A stretch of 64,000 bases of DNA, from the NCBI RefSeq assembly GCF_026340095.1, contig NZ_JAPEPO010000001.1:8180470-8244469 (forward strand). Direction: 5' to 3'. The DNA comes from Streptomyces sp. NBC_01446. Its GTDB lineage: Bacteria; Actinomycetota; Actinomycetes; Streptomycetales; Streptomycetaceae. A model generated the notes under the pieces. That model worked only from the letters and a program-made list of their open reading frames with translations. It was not told the DNA's origin and searched no databases. Each line of letters starts with the position of its first letter. Positions within the stretch are counted from its first letter, which is position 1. Made by a program: the position numbers and the translations under genes. Shown piece by piece: positions 24,789-33,059 of the stretch.

Positions 24789-25991
24789 GTGAGCGTGGCC
24801 ACGACGTGTGTGAAGCGGGCGTTCAAGTACCGCTTCTATCCGACCGATGCGCAGGCGGCCGAGCTGTCGCGCACGTTCGGGTGCGTGCGCAAGGTCTACA
24901 ACCTTGCACTCGCCGCCCGCACCGAAGCGTGGGCGCGGCAAGAGCGGATCAACTACAACGCCACGTCGGCCATGCTGACCGCATGGAAGAAGACCGGGGA
25001 ACTGGCGTTCCTCAACGACGTGTCGTCCGTGCCGCTCCAGCAGTGTCTGCGGCACTTGCAGACAGCGTTCAGTAACTTCTTCGCCAAGCGGGCCAGGTAT
25101 CCGCGCTTCAAGTCGCGGAAGAAGTCGCGGAGATCTGCCGAGTACACCAGCAGTGGTTTCCGTTTCCGTGCCGGTGGCCTGACTCTGGCGAAGATGAACG
25201 AACCGCTGGACGTCGTGTGGTCGCGCCCGCTGCCCGAGGGGGTGTCCCCGTCCACGGTGACCGTGTCGCAGGACGGCGCGGGGCGCTGGTTCGTCTCCTT
25301 GCTGTGCGAGGACCCGGCCGTCAAGCGACTTGCCGCTACCGGTTCGGCAGTGGGAATCGATGTCGGTCTGGATCACCTGCTGACCCAGTCCACCGGGGAG
25401 AAGATCGCCAATCCCCGGCATGAACGCAAGGACCGCGCCCTCCTGGCCAAGGCTCAGCGAAGCCTCTCCCGAAAGGCCAAGGGCGACGGATCTAACCGGG
25501 TCAAGGCCCGGCGCAAGGTCGCCAAGATCCACGCGAGGATCACCGACCGTCGCCGAGACCACCTGCACAAACTGACCACTCGTCTCGTTCGTGACAACCA
25601 AACGATCGTGATCGAGGACCTGACCGTGCGCAACATGGTCAAGAACCGGAAACTTGCCCGCGCCATCTCGGATGCGGCGTGGTCGGACTTCCGGAGCATG
25701 CTGGAGTACAAGGCCGCCTGGTACGGGCGGGAAGTGATCGCGGTCGACCGCTTCTTCCCCTCGTCCAAGTTGTGCTCCCACTGCGGCACCTTGCAGGGCA
25801 CGATGCCGCTCAACGTCCGCACCTGGACGTGTGACTGCGGCACGACCCACGACCGGGACGTGAACGCAGCACGCAACCTTCTGGCCGCCGGGCTGGCGGT
25901 GACCGTCTGTGGAGCCGGTGTAAGACCTCAACGGAGTTCTCCGGGCGGGCAGTCGGCGACGAAGCAGAAAACCCCACGGCGCGAGCCGTAG
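24789..25991 (+). CDS. tnpB: Orphan TnpB (IS1341-type) RNA-guided nuclease
   Basis: 400-aa TnpB of a different subgroup from the two IS605 copies. The RuvC residues D191 (GIDVGLDHLL), E276 (IVIEDLTVRNM) and D357 (THDRDVNAARN) are all present, with the zinc ribbon CSHCG...CDCG. The basic N-terminal domain begins RAFKYRFYPTDAQAAELSRTFGCVRKVYN. No tnpA accompanies it. The right end is marked by a strong hairpin just after the stop. The left end has been overrun by the IS630, whose terminal repeat lies 6 bp before GTG 24789, so the native promoter is probably gone. Confidence 0.9.
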   Translation: MSVATTCVKRAFKYRFYPTDAQAAELSRTFGCVRKVYNLALAARTEAWARQERINYNATSAMLTAWKKTGELAFLNDVSSVPLQQCLRHLQTAFSNFFAKRARYPRFKSRKKSRRSAEYTSSGFRFRAGGLTLAKMNEPLDVVWSRPLPEGVSPSTVTVSQDGAGRWFVSLLCEDPAVKRLAATGSAVGIDVGLDHLLTQSTGEKIANPRHERKDRALLAKAQRSLSRKAKGDGSNRVKARRKVAKIHARITDRRRDHLHKLTTRLVRDNQTIVIEDLTVRNMVKNRKLARAISDAAWSDFRSMLEYKAAWYGREVIAVDRFFPSSKLCSHCGTLQGTMPLNVRTWTCDCGTTHDRDVNAARNLLAAGLAVTVCGAGVRPQRSSPGGQSATKQKTPRREP

Positions 25992-25994
25992 GAA

Positions 25995-26018
25995 TCCCCC
26001 TCCTTTTCAGGAGGGGGG
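25995..26018 (+). repeat. Right-end hairpin of the orphan tnpB element
   Basis: CCCCCTCC / GGAGGGGG arms around TTTTCA immediately after the tnpB stop. The element probably ends a few bases further on at about AGCATGTC, with the guide coming from the IS3 remnant beyond it. Confidence 0.55.
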
Positions 26019-26024
26019 AGCATG

Positions 26025-26540
26025 TCAACGGTGGGTGCAAGCGGCAGCGTAGACCGCTGGGGCTTGGTAGCCGAGCGAGCTGTGTCGTCGGCGCCGGCTG
26101 TAGTCCTCCTTCCAGTCGCTGATCACGACTCGGGCTTGGGCCAGCGACCAGAAGATGTTGATGTTCAGGCATTCGTCACATCCGTTGCGCCAAGGCTCGC
26201 CGGGCGGGATGAAGGCGAGCCCGACCCGTTCGCCGGCCCAGTCGGCCATCGCCTCGCAGGCGAGCTCGGGGCCGTTGTCACAACGCAGCACGGCCGGGTA
26301 GCCACGCATCGCTGCGAGGCGGTCGAGTTCGTCGATCAGGGTGTCGCCGGTGATGTTGCGTTCGACCAGGCCGCCGAGGCATTCGCGGGTGTGCTCGTCG
26401 ACCATGGATGCGATCTTGATCGGGCGGCCGTCGGTGGTGGCGTCGAACTGGAAGTCAACCGCCCAGACCTTGTTGGGGGCGTCGGCTGTCGGCTGGTCGG
26501 GTGCTGGTGCCGGTGCGTTTGCGGCGTCGGTGCTGTAGTG
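26025..26540 (-). pseudogene. IS3-family transposase OrfB fragment with catalytic Glu deleted
   Basis: The minus frame encodes the integrase core: VWAVDFQFDATTDGRPIKIASMVDEHTREC (first Asp), YPAVLRCDNGPELAC (second Asp) and DWKEDYSRRRRHSSLGYQAPAVY. The block PWRNGYxESFNSRxRDECLNI, which carries the catalytic Glu, reads PWRNGCDECLNI, an in-frame loss of about nine residues. The N-terminal half is also absent; the 5' side runs into the neighbouring membrane-protein gene, whose frame reads through the junction. Confidence 0.8.
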
Positions 26541-28266
26541 CAAACGGCTCCGGAGGGCCCTTCCTGGCGTCGTTTTTCGGTCGCAGGCCCGGCTCGCGGA
26601 TCATCGCGGTGATTTCGGCGGCGGCACGCTCAGCACGGCCTGGGTGGCGCAGCCGTCGCTCCAGCGGCGGGAAGCCGACACTGCCGACGCGGGCGTCGTC
26701 GACATCGGTGCGGCAACGGACGATCAGCTCACCTTCGGGGGTGTAGACAGCGCGGATGACATCCGCCCACGGGAGGTGGAGAGTACGCCACAGGCCGCGA
26801 ACGTGCAGTCCGTTGGAGTCGGCGGTGATCCTCCAGATCATCATCCGGAGGCAGACGCTCACCCAGTACAAACCACCCACCGACCAGATGGGCAGCTGCC
26901 ACCACGTAGGGGAACCCGTGAAGAACGTCCCCAGCAGCATGATGGTCACGACGATGAACGCCACTCCGACCGAGCGTGCCACCGGACCTGCCTGCCACCG
27001 GACCGGTCCGGTAGCAGGGGTCATCGCGGCGAGGGCGTCTTGGACGCGGGCCTCGGCCGCTCGGCGGTGTGCGGCCGTGCGTGCTGTGCCGGGACGGTAT
27101 TCCCCAGGCTTACCCGTGCCGTCGGGAGAACCGTGCCGTATCGGGGACGCGGTCGCCTCGACGACCCACTGCCCGGACTCAGTGGCGCTCGCCAGAATCA
27201 ACTCACCGCCCTCGCCAGGTGCACCGTAGAGCAGGGCCTGGCGCAGTGCCGTGCGGGAACGGGTGTGGGGCTCGTAGCTCAGCACCGGGCGCAGGGCAGC
27301 GACGTCGTCGGCGGCGAATATCTCCGTACGTCCCTGATGGTGACGGGTCAGGACGCGCAGCACCGGAACCGGGGCGCGGCGCAGCGCGACCGCCCGGCGG
27401 CGGGAGAGCAGGCCCGAGCCGAGCGCGGTGACACCGAGCCCGGCGAGGACGAGTGCCAGCGCCTGGCGGCCGGTGCGGTCGCCGTAGGGCTCAGTGGCGA
27501 GCCGCACCCAATCGCTGTGCATCAGCACCGGCACGCGGCTGCCGACCCGATAACTGCCCTGCGCGTCGAACCTGTGTCGTGTGCTGTCTGGGAGGCGGAC
27601 GGTGACGGTGTAGTCGTCAGTGTTGTAGGCCACGACCCGGGCGTTCTCGGACGTGGCCGTACGGGCCAGGCGGTCGTCTGTCCGGTCGTCCACGATGACG
27701 GTCGTGATCAGGGGACCGGCCACCGCGCAGAGGATCGCCCCCGCAATGCCGCGGACCAGGCCCCGGCGCCAAGGGCGGACGTCGTCTGTCGCCGGGGCGG
27801 GCACCGTGATGCCGCCGGCCGTGTCGAGCGCGAGCGACCGCTGGCGGCCGCGCGCCCGCAGCCGCGCCACGACGGCCGCCCAGCCCCAGCACAGCGCCGC
27901 CACAACGACGGCGTCCGCGATCTTCTCGGCCGGCCCACCCAGCCGAGTATCGGGATTGCTCATCCAGATCAGCAGCAACGGAGCCGACACGAGCGCGAGT
28001 TCCGGTAGCACAAACAGCCACACCAAGTGCGGCAGGAAGAGCATCGTTCCGGCCGCATCGAGCCAGTCCGCCCCACAGGGCGCGGCCACCGTGCACACCG
28101 AGTCGGGCGAGAACATCACCGCCATGACCACGGCCACCAGCAGCACCACCGCCGGCCCCACCGGCCGCGCCCACGCGGGCACCCGCGCGTCCGCCCACCG
28201 CCTGGCATCGGCGGACACCCAAGGGCGAGCGGGGACATCCGCGTACGGCACTGAACTCGTCGTCAC
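26455..28266 (-). CDS. Multi-spanning membrane protein with bacterial PH-like domain
   Basis: 603 aa from ATG 28266. Helices are visible at about 36-55, 72-110 (two), 120-140, 175-195 and 270-290, and a pair at about 425-465. Near the C-terminus WRITADSNGLHVRGLWRTLHLPWADVIRAVYTPEGELIVRC is a bacterial PH (bPH6-like) domain. The central part (about 200-260) looks like an extracytoplasmic beta domain (VTVRLPDSTRHRFDAQGSYRVG). The last ~35 residues (GPPEPFALQHRRRKRTGTSTRP...) come from reading into the IS3 fragment, so the original C-terminus has been replaced. Function unknown; it could be a cell-envelope or signalling protein. Confidence 0.7.
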   Translation of the reverse strand: MTTSSVPYADVPARPWVSADARRWADARVPAWARPVGPAVVLLVAVVMAVMFSPDSVCTVAAPCGADWLDAAGTMLFLPHLVWLFVLPELALVSAPLLLIWMSNPDTRLGGPAEKIADAVVVAALCWGWAAVVARLRARGRQRSLALDTAGGITVPAPATDDVRPWRRGLVRGIAGAILCAVAGPLITTVIVDDRTDDRLARTATSENARVVAYNTDDYTVTVRLPDSTRHRFDAQGSYRVGSRVPVLMHSDWVRLATEPYGDRTGRQALALVLAGLGVTALGSGLLSRRRAVALRRAPVPVLRVLTRHHQGRTEIFAADDVAALRPVLSYEPHTRSRTALRQALLYGAPGEGGELILASATESGQWVVEATASPIRHGSPDGTGKPGEYRPGTARTAAHRRAAEARVQDALAAMTPATGPVRWQAGPVARSVGVAFIVVTIMLLGTFFTGSPTWWQLPIWSVGGLYWVSVCLRMMIWRITADSNGLHVRGLWRTLHLPWADVIRAVYTPEGELIVRCRTDVDDARVGSVGFPPLERRLRHPGRAERAAAEITAMIREPGLRPKNDARKGPPEPFALQHRRRKRTGTSTRPADSRRPQQGLGG

Positions 28267-28375
28267 CCGCGTATTATGCGGTCACGGCTGTGCGCCCCCT
28301 GAGCCTGGGGGCCAACGGGTGCTTTTTGTCGTGGGTCACGTCCGCAGTCCGGTGCACGAGCTACTCGGCGCAGCC

Positions 28376-28789
28376 TCAGTATGTTCTGCGGCGCAGGCTC
28401 CGCACGAAGAGCGGCACCGACAACAGGAGCAGGGCTCCTTCGACAGCCAGGCTGACCAGCCCGAGTGGCTCCGTCCAATGGCCGATGTCGTCGCTGTAGT
28501 CGGGCAGTCCCGGACCCCTGGAGAGGATGTAGCCCAGCAGAGGACCGACGGCGACCATGGCTGCCAGCAGCCATCCCAGTCGGACGAGGCCGATGAGGAG
28601 CAGCACGGCGGCGACCACGGCAGCGATCTCCAGGACGTGGTAGGCGACGCCGATGTAGTAGGGGTCCCTCGTTGCACTGATGCCGCCTTGGTCCACGACA
28701 TGGACGGCGGCCACCGCGAGGCACAGCAGGGCTCCCGCCCACCTGGCCACCCAGGTAGCCTCCGGCGCCCTCCCGGTGTGGTGTGACAT
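28376..28789 (-). CDS. Small four-helix membrane protein
   Basis: 137 aa from ATG 28789, with AAGGAGAAGG upstream. It has four hydrophobic segments (WVARWAGALLCLAVAAVHVV, HVLEIAAVVAAVLLLIGLV, LGWLLAAMVAVGPLLGYIL and GLVSLAVEGALLLLSVPLF). The motif AAVHVVDQGG followed by YYIGVAYHVLEI is typical of a family of hypothetical actinobacterial membrane proteins. No catalytic residues are apparent. It is in the same direction as the PH-domain protein, 109 bp away, and may be co-transcribed. Confidence 0.7.
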   Translation of the reverse strand: MSHHTGRAPEATWVARWAGALLCLAVAAVHVVDQGGISATRDPYYIGVAYHVLEIAAVVAAVLLLIGLVRLGWLLAAMVAVGPLLGYILSRGPGLPDYSDDIGHWTEPLGLVSLAVEGALLLLSVPLFVRSLRRRTY

Positions 28790-29164
28790 GCGGAGGTACC
28801 TTCTCCTTCCTTCAGCGCGCGTGCCTGCCGCGCCGCGATCCCATCTGCCCGGTTGACTCCTGAACAGGCAGCGCGTCGCACTTGTGTCAGATCCCAGCCT
28901 CAGCGGGCGGCTGCCCGCCGTCGCCCCCGACAGTGCAGACGAGTGACACAGAAGAGGTACCGTCGCGGACGGCGCTCCTCCACCAGCAGCCCGGGCGTCC
29001 ACGACGTCGGGACTCCGCAGGCCTGGCGGGCAAAGCGCCGTTGCCGCGCAAGGGCACCGACACCAACGCCACCGGTGACGGATGCTGCACTAGCCAGGCC
29101 ACCGAGACCGCCTCGGCGTCAGCCGGTTGCAGCTGCGGCTGACCCGCAGTTTGCGGGCGCGCGG
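28790..29164. other. Intergenic, no supportable gene
   Basis: Only short frames without ribosome sites or recognisable protein motifs. The upstream region of the minus-strand membrane gene lies at its left edge. Confidence 0.4.
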
Positions 29165-29203
29165 CCGTGGTTGCTGTACAGCAGCGGAGTACAGCAACCA
29201 CGG
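29165..29203. repeat. 15-bp perfect stem-loop
   Basis: CCGTGGTTGCTGTAC and its exact complement around a 9-nt loop. There is no T-tract. It lies 117 bp before the small zinc-ribbon gene; it may be a regulatory hairpin or a protein-binding palindrome. Confidence 0.55.
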
Positions 29204-29319
29204 CGACCGCAGCCGACCTTCAGTGGCCTTTGACAACCCCACGACCGGCATTCTGGACCGCAATGACCTCGCAGCCGAGAGTTCGGGGCGAAGCGGTCGC
29301 TCCGTTGAGGTGCGCGGCA

Positions 29320-29705
29320 TGACCGACGACGCCCCGGCCTGTCCCGAGTGCGGCCAGCCCATGAAGTCGGGCGGCCTCGTCCTCTCTCAACGGGAGGACG
29401 ACGGCCGGCGGGCCTGCCGGACGCTCTGGAGGTGTACCGGTCGGCATGTCTGGTGGCGCTGGGCTGACCGGCCGGAGGAGCCGTTGGATGCCTGCCCGTT
29501 GCCCGAGCTGCCGCTGACATCCAACGCTGACATCAACGACCCCGGACGGCAGCGATATTCAGAAGCCACGTTTGGCACCGGTTCACGAGGCGAGCCCCGA
29601 ACGGACCGAGGGGAGATCGAACTCCTGAAGCGGGTGTCGCAGGTTCGAATCCTGCCGGGGCACCGACGCAATGGCCCCGGACCGATCATGGTCCGGGGCC
29701 ATTGA
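29320..29705 (+). CDS. Small zinc-ribbon protein running into a tRNA scar
   Basis: ATG 29320 opens MTDDAPACPECGQPMKSGG, and a second possible zinc ligand pair comes at LWRCTGRHVWWRW, giving a compact CxxC protein of about 65 residues up to LPELPL. The frame then continues through about 60 residues derived from the tRNA-Arg 3' end and a terminator (SQVRILPGHRRNGPGP), which cannot be native protein. The original gene was probably cut by integration or excision at the tRNA site. Function unknown. Confidence 0.5.
29621..29664 (+). other. 3' end of tRNA-Arg (CCT), probable integrative-element att site
   Basis: ACTCCTGAAGCGGGTGTCGC followed by AGGTTCGAATCCTGCCGGGG and CACC corresponds to the anticodon loop, variable loop, T-arm and acceptor 3' half of an actinobacterial tRNA-Arg(CCT). 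The T-stem pairs (AGG...CCT around TTCGAAT). The 5' half of the tRNA is absent, replaced by unrelated coding sequence. Actinophages and integrative elements commonly insert here and leave exactly this segment as an att copy. Confidence 0.7.
29670..29703. terminator. Strong stem-loop after the tRNA scar
   Basis: AATGGCCCCGGACC and its exact 14-bp complement around a 6-nt loop, directly behind the tRNA 3' end where tRNA terminators lie. Confidence 0.7.
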
Positions 29706-29996
29706 CATCAACGCGGGTGGTACTGACGACCGCGCCGCGTTCTGAGCAGCCGATTCATGTGACTCATGGCCTCGTGCTGGGTGTCCAGCGAATGCGCCGT
29801 GTCGGGGAGCAGGAAGCGGGACAACCGGCCGAAAGGTGCACCGCATCCTGGCTCAGGGCGCGCGGTCAGGGTTGCATCGCAAACGGGCGGTCAGTTGCGT
29901 GAGCAGCGCGGCCACCTTGACCATCAGCCGCATGGCAGCGCGGGCCAGGATGGTCCGGGCCGCCGGTCGCACCGAGTCGTGATGATGCGATCCGTG

Positions 29997-32708
29997 TCAG
30001 CGTGCGGTGAATGTCCAGGTGCCTGAGCCCACGCGGTAGGTGGCGGTCCGGTCGCTGTTGTTCGCGTGCCGGGCTTCCGCGGGCGCGTGTACGCGGGCGT
30101 TTTCGGCGGGAAGGGGAACGGTCACGGTGGCGTGGCTGTTGGCGGGGATGGTGACGGTCAGTTCGATCTTGTCTCCGGTTTTGCGCCAGCTGCTGGTGAT
30201 GCGGCCGCGCACGGTGTCCTGGGTGGTCGAGGCGTGATCGAGGCCGACGGGTATCTGTGGTGCGATCGTGATGTCGCGGTATCCGGGGCTGTCCGGTTGG
30301 ATGCCTGCGAGCACCGTGTACAGCGAGGTGTTGAGGCCGGCGAACATGGCGTGGTCGTGGGTTTCCATGGACGAGCTGTACAGCCACTGCTCCCAGCTCG
30401 TGGTGGCGCCGTGGTCGATCTCGAAGCCGAACCCGGGGTAGCTGCGCTGGTTCAGCACCGTCATGGCCAGGTCGACATGCCCGATGCGGGCGAGCGCGTC
30501 CATGAGGTAGCGGGTGCCGAAGATGCCGGTGTCGAGGTGGCTGTCGTCGTGGTCGACGATGGTGCGCACAAGCTGTTCGCCGACCGCCTTTACGTGGTCG
30601 TCGGGGACCAGGCCGAGGGCGAGGGGCAGGATGCTGGTGACCTGGCGGCCGCTGCCGTAGGTGTCGCCGGCGGCGTTGAGGAAGTGGGCGTTGAACGCGT
30701 CCTTGATGCGTGCGGCCAGCGCTGTGAAGTGGCCGGAGTCGTCGTCGTGGCCGAGGGCCTGTGCCGCTTTCGCGGTGGCGCGTGCCTGGTCGTAGGAGAG
30801 CGCGGTGTTGACCAGGGACACCTCGCTGAAGCACTGGCCCGCGCCCGGGCCGCCCATGCCGTCGTTGGCCTCTGGCCGGTGGTCGGGCGGGCACCAGTCG
30901 CCGAAGCCCTTGTCCTCGGGCCAGATCAGCGACGGTACGTCGGCGGCATTGCGGTCCACGAACCGTTTCATGTCCCCGTACGCGCTCTGCAGCGTGTCCC
31001 GGTCGCCGTATTGCTCGTACAGGGTCCAGGCCAGGGAGACCTGCCCGCCCGCCATGTCGGGGTAGTGCGCCTTGGCGTCGTCGGAGGGCAGCGCGGTGCC
31101 CGGCGGGATGTCCTGGAGGTAGTTGGCGTAGAAGGCGTCCATGCCGAACTCACGGGTCGACGCGTCCCGGTACGCCTGGACATCCATCGCGGGTGGGGTG
31201 CGTTCGTCGCGCACCGGGGTGTCGGTGGGTGTGGACATGGAGTTGTTCAGGACGCTCTGGCGGTTGTTGCGCCAGATCGTGTTCAGCAGTGTGCTGGAGG
31301 AGGTGAAGGAGCCGGTGGACGGCACGTCCGCGTGCACGACCCGGGCCTGTATGTCGCCGGTGTGCGGGGTGCCGGGGTATCCGGTGACCTCCAGATAGCG
31401 GAAGCCGTGGTAGGTGAAGCGTGGCTCGTAGGTCTCGGGGCGGCCGGTGCCGGCCAGGGTGAAAGTGTCGGTGGCTGAGGCGTCCCGGTTGGTCGCGGTG
31501 TCCAGTGTTCCGTCGCTCTTGAGTTCCTCGGCGGTGCGCATCGTGATGCGGGTGCCCGCGGGACCGCGGGCACCGATGCGCGCCCACCCGGCGATGTTCT
31601 GCCCGAAGTCGTAGACGTAGGTGCCCGGCCTGGGCTGGGTGACCTTGACAGGGGTGAGGGTGTCGGTCACGCGGACGGGCGGCATGGTGTTCGCGTGCAG
31701 GGCGCCCTTGGGGGCCTGGACGGGGACGGTGTTCTTCCAGGTGTGGGCGTCGAAGTGCGGGGTGTCCCAGCCGGGTTGCTCCTGGCGGGCGTCGTAGGAC
31801 TCGCCGTCGTACAAGTCGTCGGCGGTGACCGGCCCGTTCGCCCACTTCCAGGACGGGTCCGTGGTGACCTTCGCGTGGGTGCCGTCGGCGTACGTGACGT
31901 CGAGCAGCATGATGGCCTGCCGCTGCCCCTGCCAGCGGAAGCCGTAGGGGTTGTAGTTCTTGCCGTAGCCGTGCCCGAGCCACAGGCCCACGGTGTTGTC
32001 GCCCTTGTGGAGTGACTTGGTGACGTCATACGTGTCGTACAGCACCCGCCGGTCATAGGGTGCGGCTCCCTGGGCGAGGACGTGGTCTCCCACCTTGGCG
32101 CCGTTCAGGTGCAGTTCGTCGAAGCCGAGGCCGGAGACGTAGGCGCGGGCCCGGGCGACCTTCTTGTCGAGGGTGAAGTCCTTGCGCAGCAGCGGCGCGC
32201 CGGCCTCGGTGTCGGAGGCGCCGATCCACTGGGCCCCGCGCCAGTCGGCGGTGGGGCCAAGTGTGCTCTCCCAGTAGGCGGGCGTGCTCCATGCCGAGGG
32301 CCGGCCGTGCTCGTCCCATACGCGTACCTGCCAGTAGGCGCGGGTGCCCGGTGGAAGCGCGGGCCCGTCGTAGGTCACGCCGACGGAGTCGTCCGATTTC
32401 TGCCGTCCGCTGTCCCAGATGTCAGCGTGGCCGCGGGTCAGGTCGGCGGCGGATGATGCCACGCGGATCTGGTAGGCGCGTTGTTCGGCGTCGCGCTCGC
32501 CGGAGCTCAGCTGCCAGCCGAGGCGTGGGTGCGCGGTCTCGACCGCCAAGGGCTGGGCTCTGCCGTCGGTGGTCGTGGCGATGACTCGCAGCGCCGGGTG
32601 TGCGGCGGCTGCCGTTCCGGTCGAGAGCACTGTGGTGAGCAGAGTGATCGTGCACAACGAGGCGGCCACGGTGCGGCCGGTGGCCGGTTGTCTGCTGCGT
32701 CGGAGCAT
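29997..32708 (-). CDS. Secreted GH78 alpha-L-rhamnosidase
   Basis: 903-aa exported glycoside hydrolase. ATG 32708 is preferred (GAAGGG upstream); ATG 32732 adds eight residues. A Sec signal runs to about TGTAAAAH. N-terminal beta domains (WQVRVWDEHGRPSAW, WIGASDTEAGAPLLRKDF, YVSGLGFDELHLNGAKVGD, YDVTKSLHKGDNTVGLWLGHGYG) precede the (alpha/alpha)6 catalytic barrel, where TPTDTPVRDERTPPAMD carries the conserved RDE triad region and VSLAWTLYEQYGD and SWEQWLYSSSMETHDHAMF follow. A C-terminal beta-sandwich ends the protein. It removes terminal L-rhamnose, for example from rhamnogalacturonan, rutin or naringin. It is divergent from the GH2 gene, with 351 bp between the starts. Confidence 0.92.
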   Translation of the reverse strand: MLRRSRQPATGRTVAASLCTITLLTTVLSTGTAAAAHPALRVIATTTDGRAQPLAVETAHPRLGWQLSSGERDAEQRAYQIRVASSAADLTRGHADIWDSGRQKSDDSVGVTYDGPALPPGTRAYWQVRVWDEHGRPSAWSTPAYWESTLGPTADWRGAQWIGASDTEAGAPLLRKDFTLDKKVARARAYVSGLGFDELHLNGAKVGDHVLAQGAAPYDRRVLYDTYDVTKSLHKGDNTVGLWLGHGYGKNYNPYGFRWQGQRQAIMLLDVTYADGTHAKVTTDPSWKWANGPVTADDLYDGESYDARQEQPGWDTPHFDAHTWKNTVPVQAPKGALHANTMPPVRVTDTLTPVKVTQPRPGTYVYDFGQNIAGWARIGARGPAGTRITMRTAEELKSDGTLDTATNRDASATDTFTLAGTGRPETYEPRFTYHGFRYLEVTGYPGTPHTGDIQARVVHADVPSTGSFTSSSTLLNTIWRNNRQSVLNNSMSTPTDTPVRDERTPPAMDVQAYRDASTREFGMDAFYANYLQDIPPGTALPSDDAKAHYPDMAGGQVSLAWTLYEQYGDRDTLQSAYGDMKRFVDRNAADVPSLIWPEDKGFGDWCPPDHRPEANDGMGGPGAGQCFSEVSLVNTALSYDQARATAKAAQALGHDDDSGHFTALAARIKDAFNAHFLNAAGDTYGSGRQVTSILPLALGLVPDDHVKAVGEQLVRTIVDHDDSHLDTGIFGTRYLMDALARIGHVDLAMTVLNQRSYPGFGFEIDHGATTSWEQWLYSSSMETHDHAMFAGLNTSLYTVLAGIQPDSPGYRDITIAPQIPVGLDHASTTQDTVRGRITSSWRKTGDKIELTVTIPANSHATVTVPLPAENARVHAPAEARHANNSDRTATYRVGSGTWTFTAR

Positions 32709-32732
32709 GGAGGGGCCCTTCGCGGAACACAT

Positions 32733-33059
32733 CGCCGGAGCAGGGACGCGATGTAACGATTCAATGTTGCGATTGTTTCGGTTGTTATATCAGCGACTCC
32801 GACGCCTAGGAACCCTGTGCACAACGTGGTTGTTGCGAGCGAAGCTCAAGCCGGCGATCTGAATCAATTCATTTGACTGGCACGTGCGCGCATGTCGGTG
32901 TGCAAGGTGGTGTGAGCTGCGGCGTTGCCCTGAAGCGCGGCCTTTGTCGCCGCGCTCGCGAGGGGTTCACCGCGGACGAGTTGGCGCAGACCTTCTTGTG
33001 CGCTGCGCGGTTCAGTCCGATGCTGATGCCTCTTGTCGTCTTACGTTCGGAGCTGTTGC
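32733..33059. promoter_or_regulatory. Divergent promoter region of rhamnosidase and beta-galactosidase
   Basis: No gene. The sequence near 32755-32790 is unusually AT-rich for the window (around TGTTGCGATTGTTTCGG and TTATATCAG) and could hold the rhamnosidase promoter on the minus strand. An imperfect palindrome TGAAT-CA-ATTCA lies at about 32860-32872 on the galactosidase side. Operator calls here are tentative. Confidence 0.3.

Noticed and set aside
29621..29664. Complete tRNA gene
   Set aside because: Only the 3' half is present; the sequence upstream does not supply an acceptor 5' strand or D-arm.
29866..30894. 342-codon minus frame overlapping the rhamnosidase C-terminus
   Set aside because: Pro/Arg/His-rich shadow frame; the GH78 frame is strongly supported through its stop at 29997.
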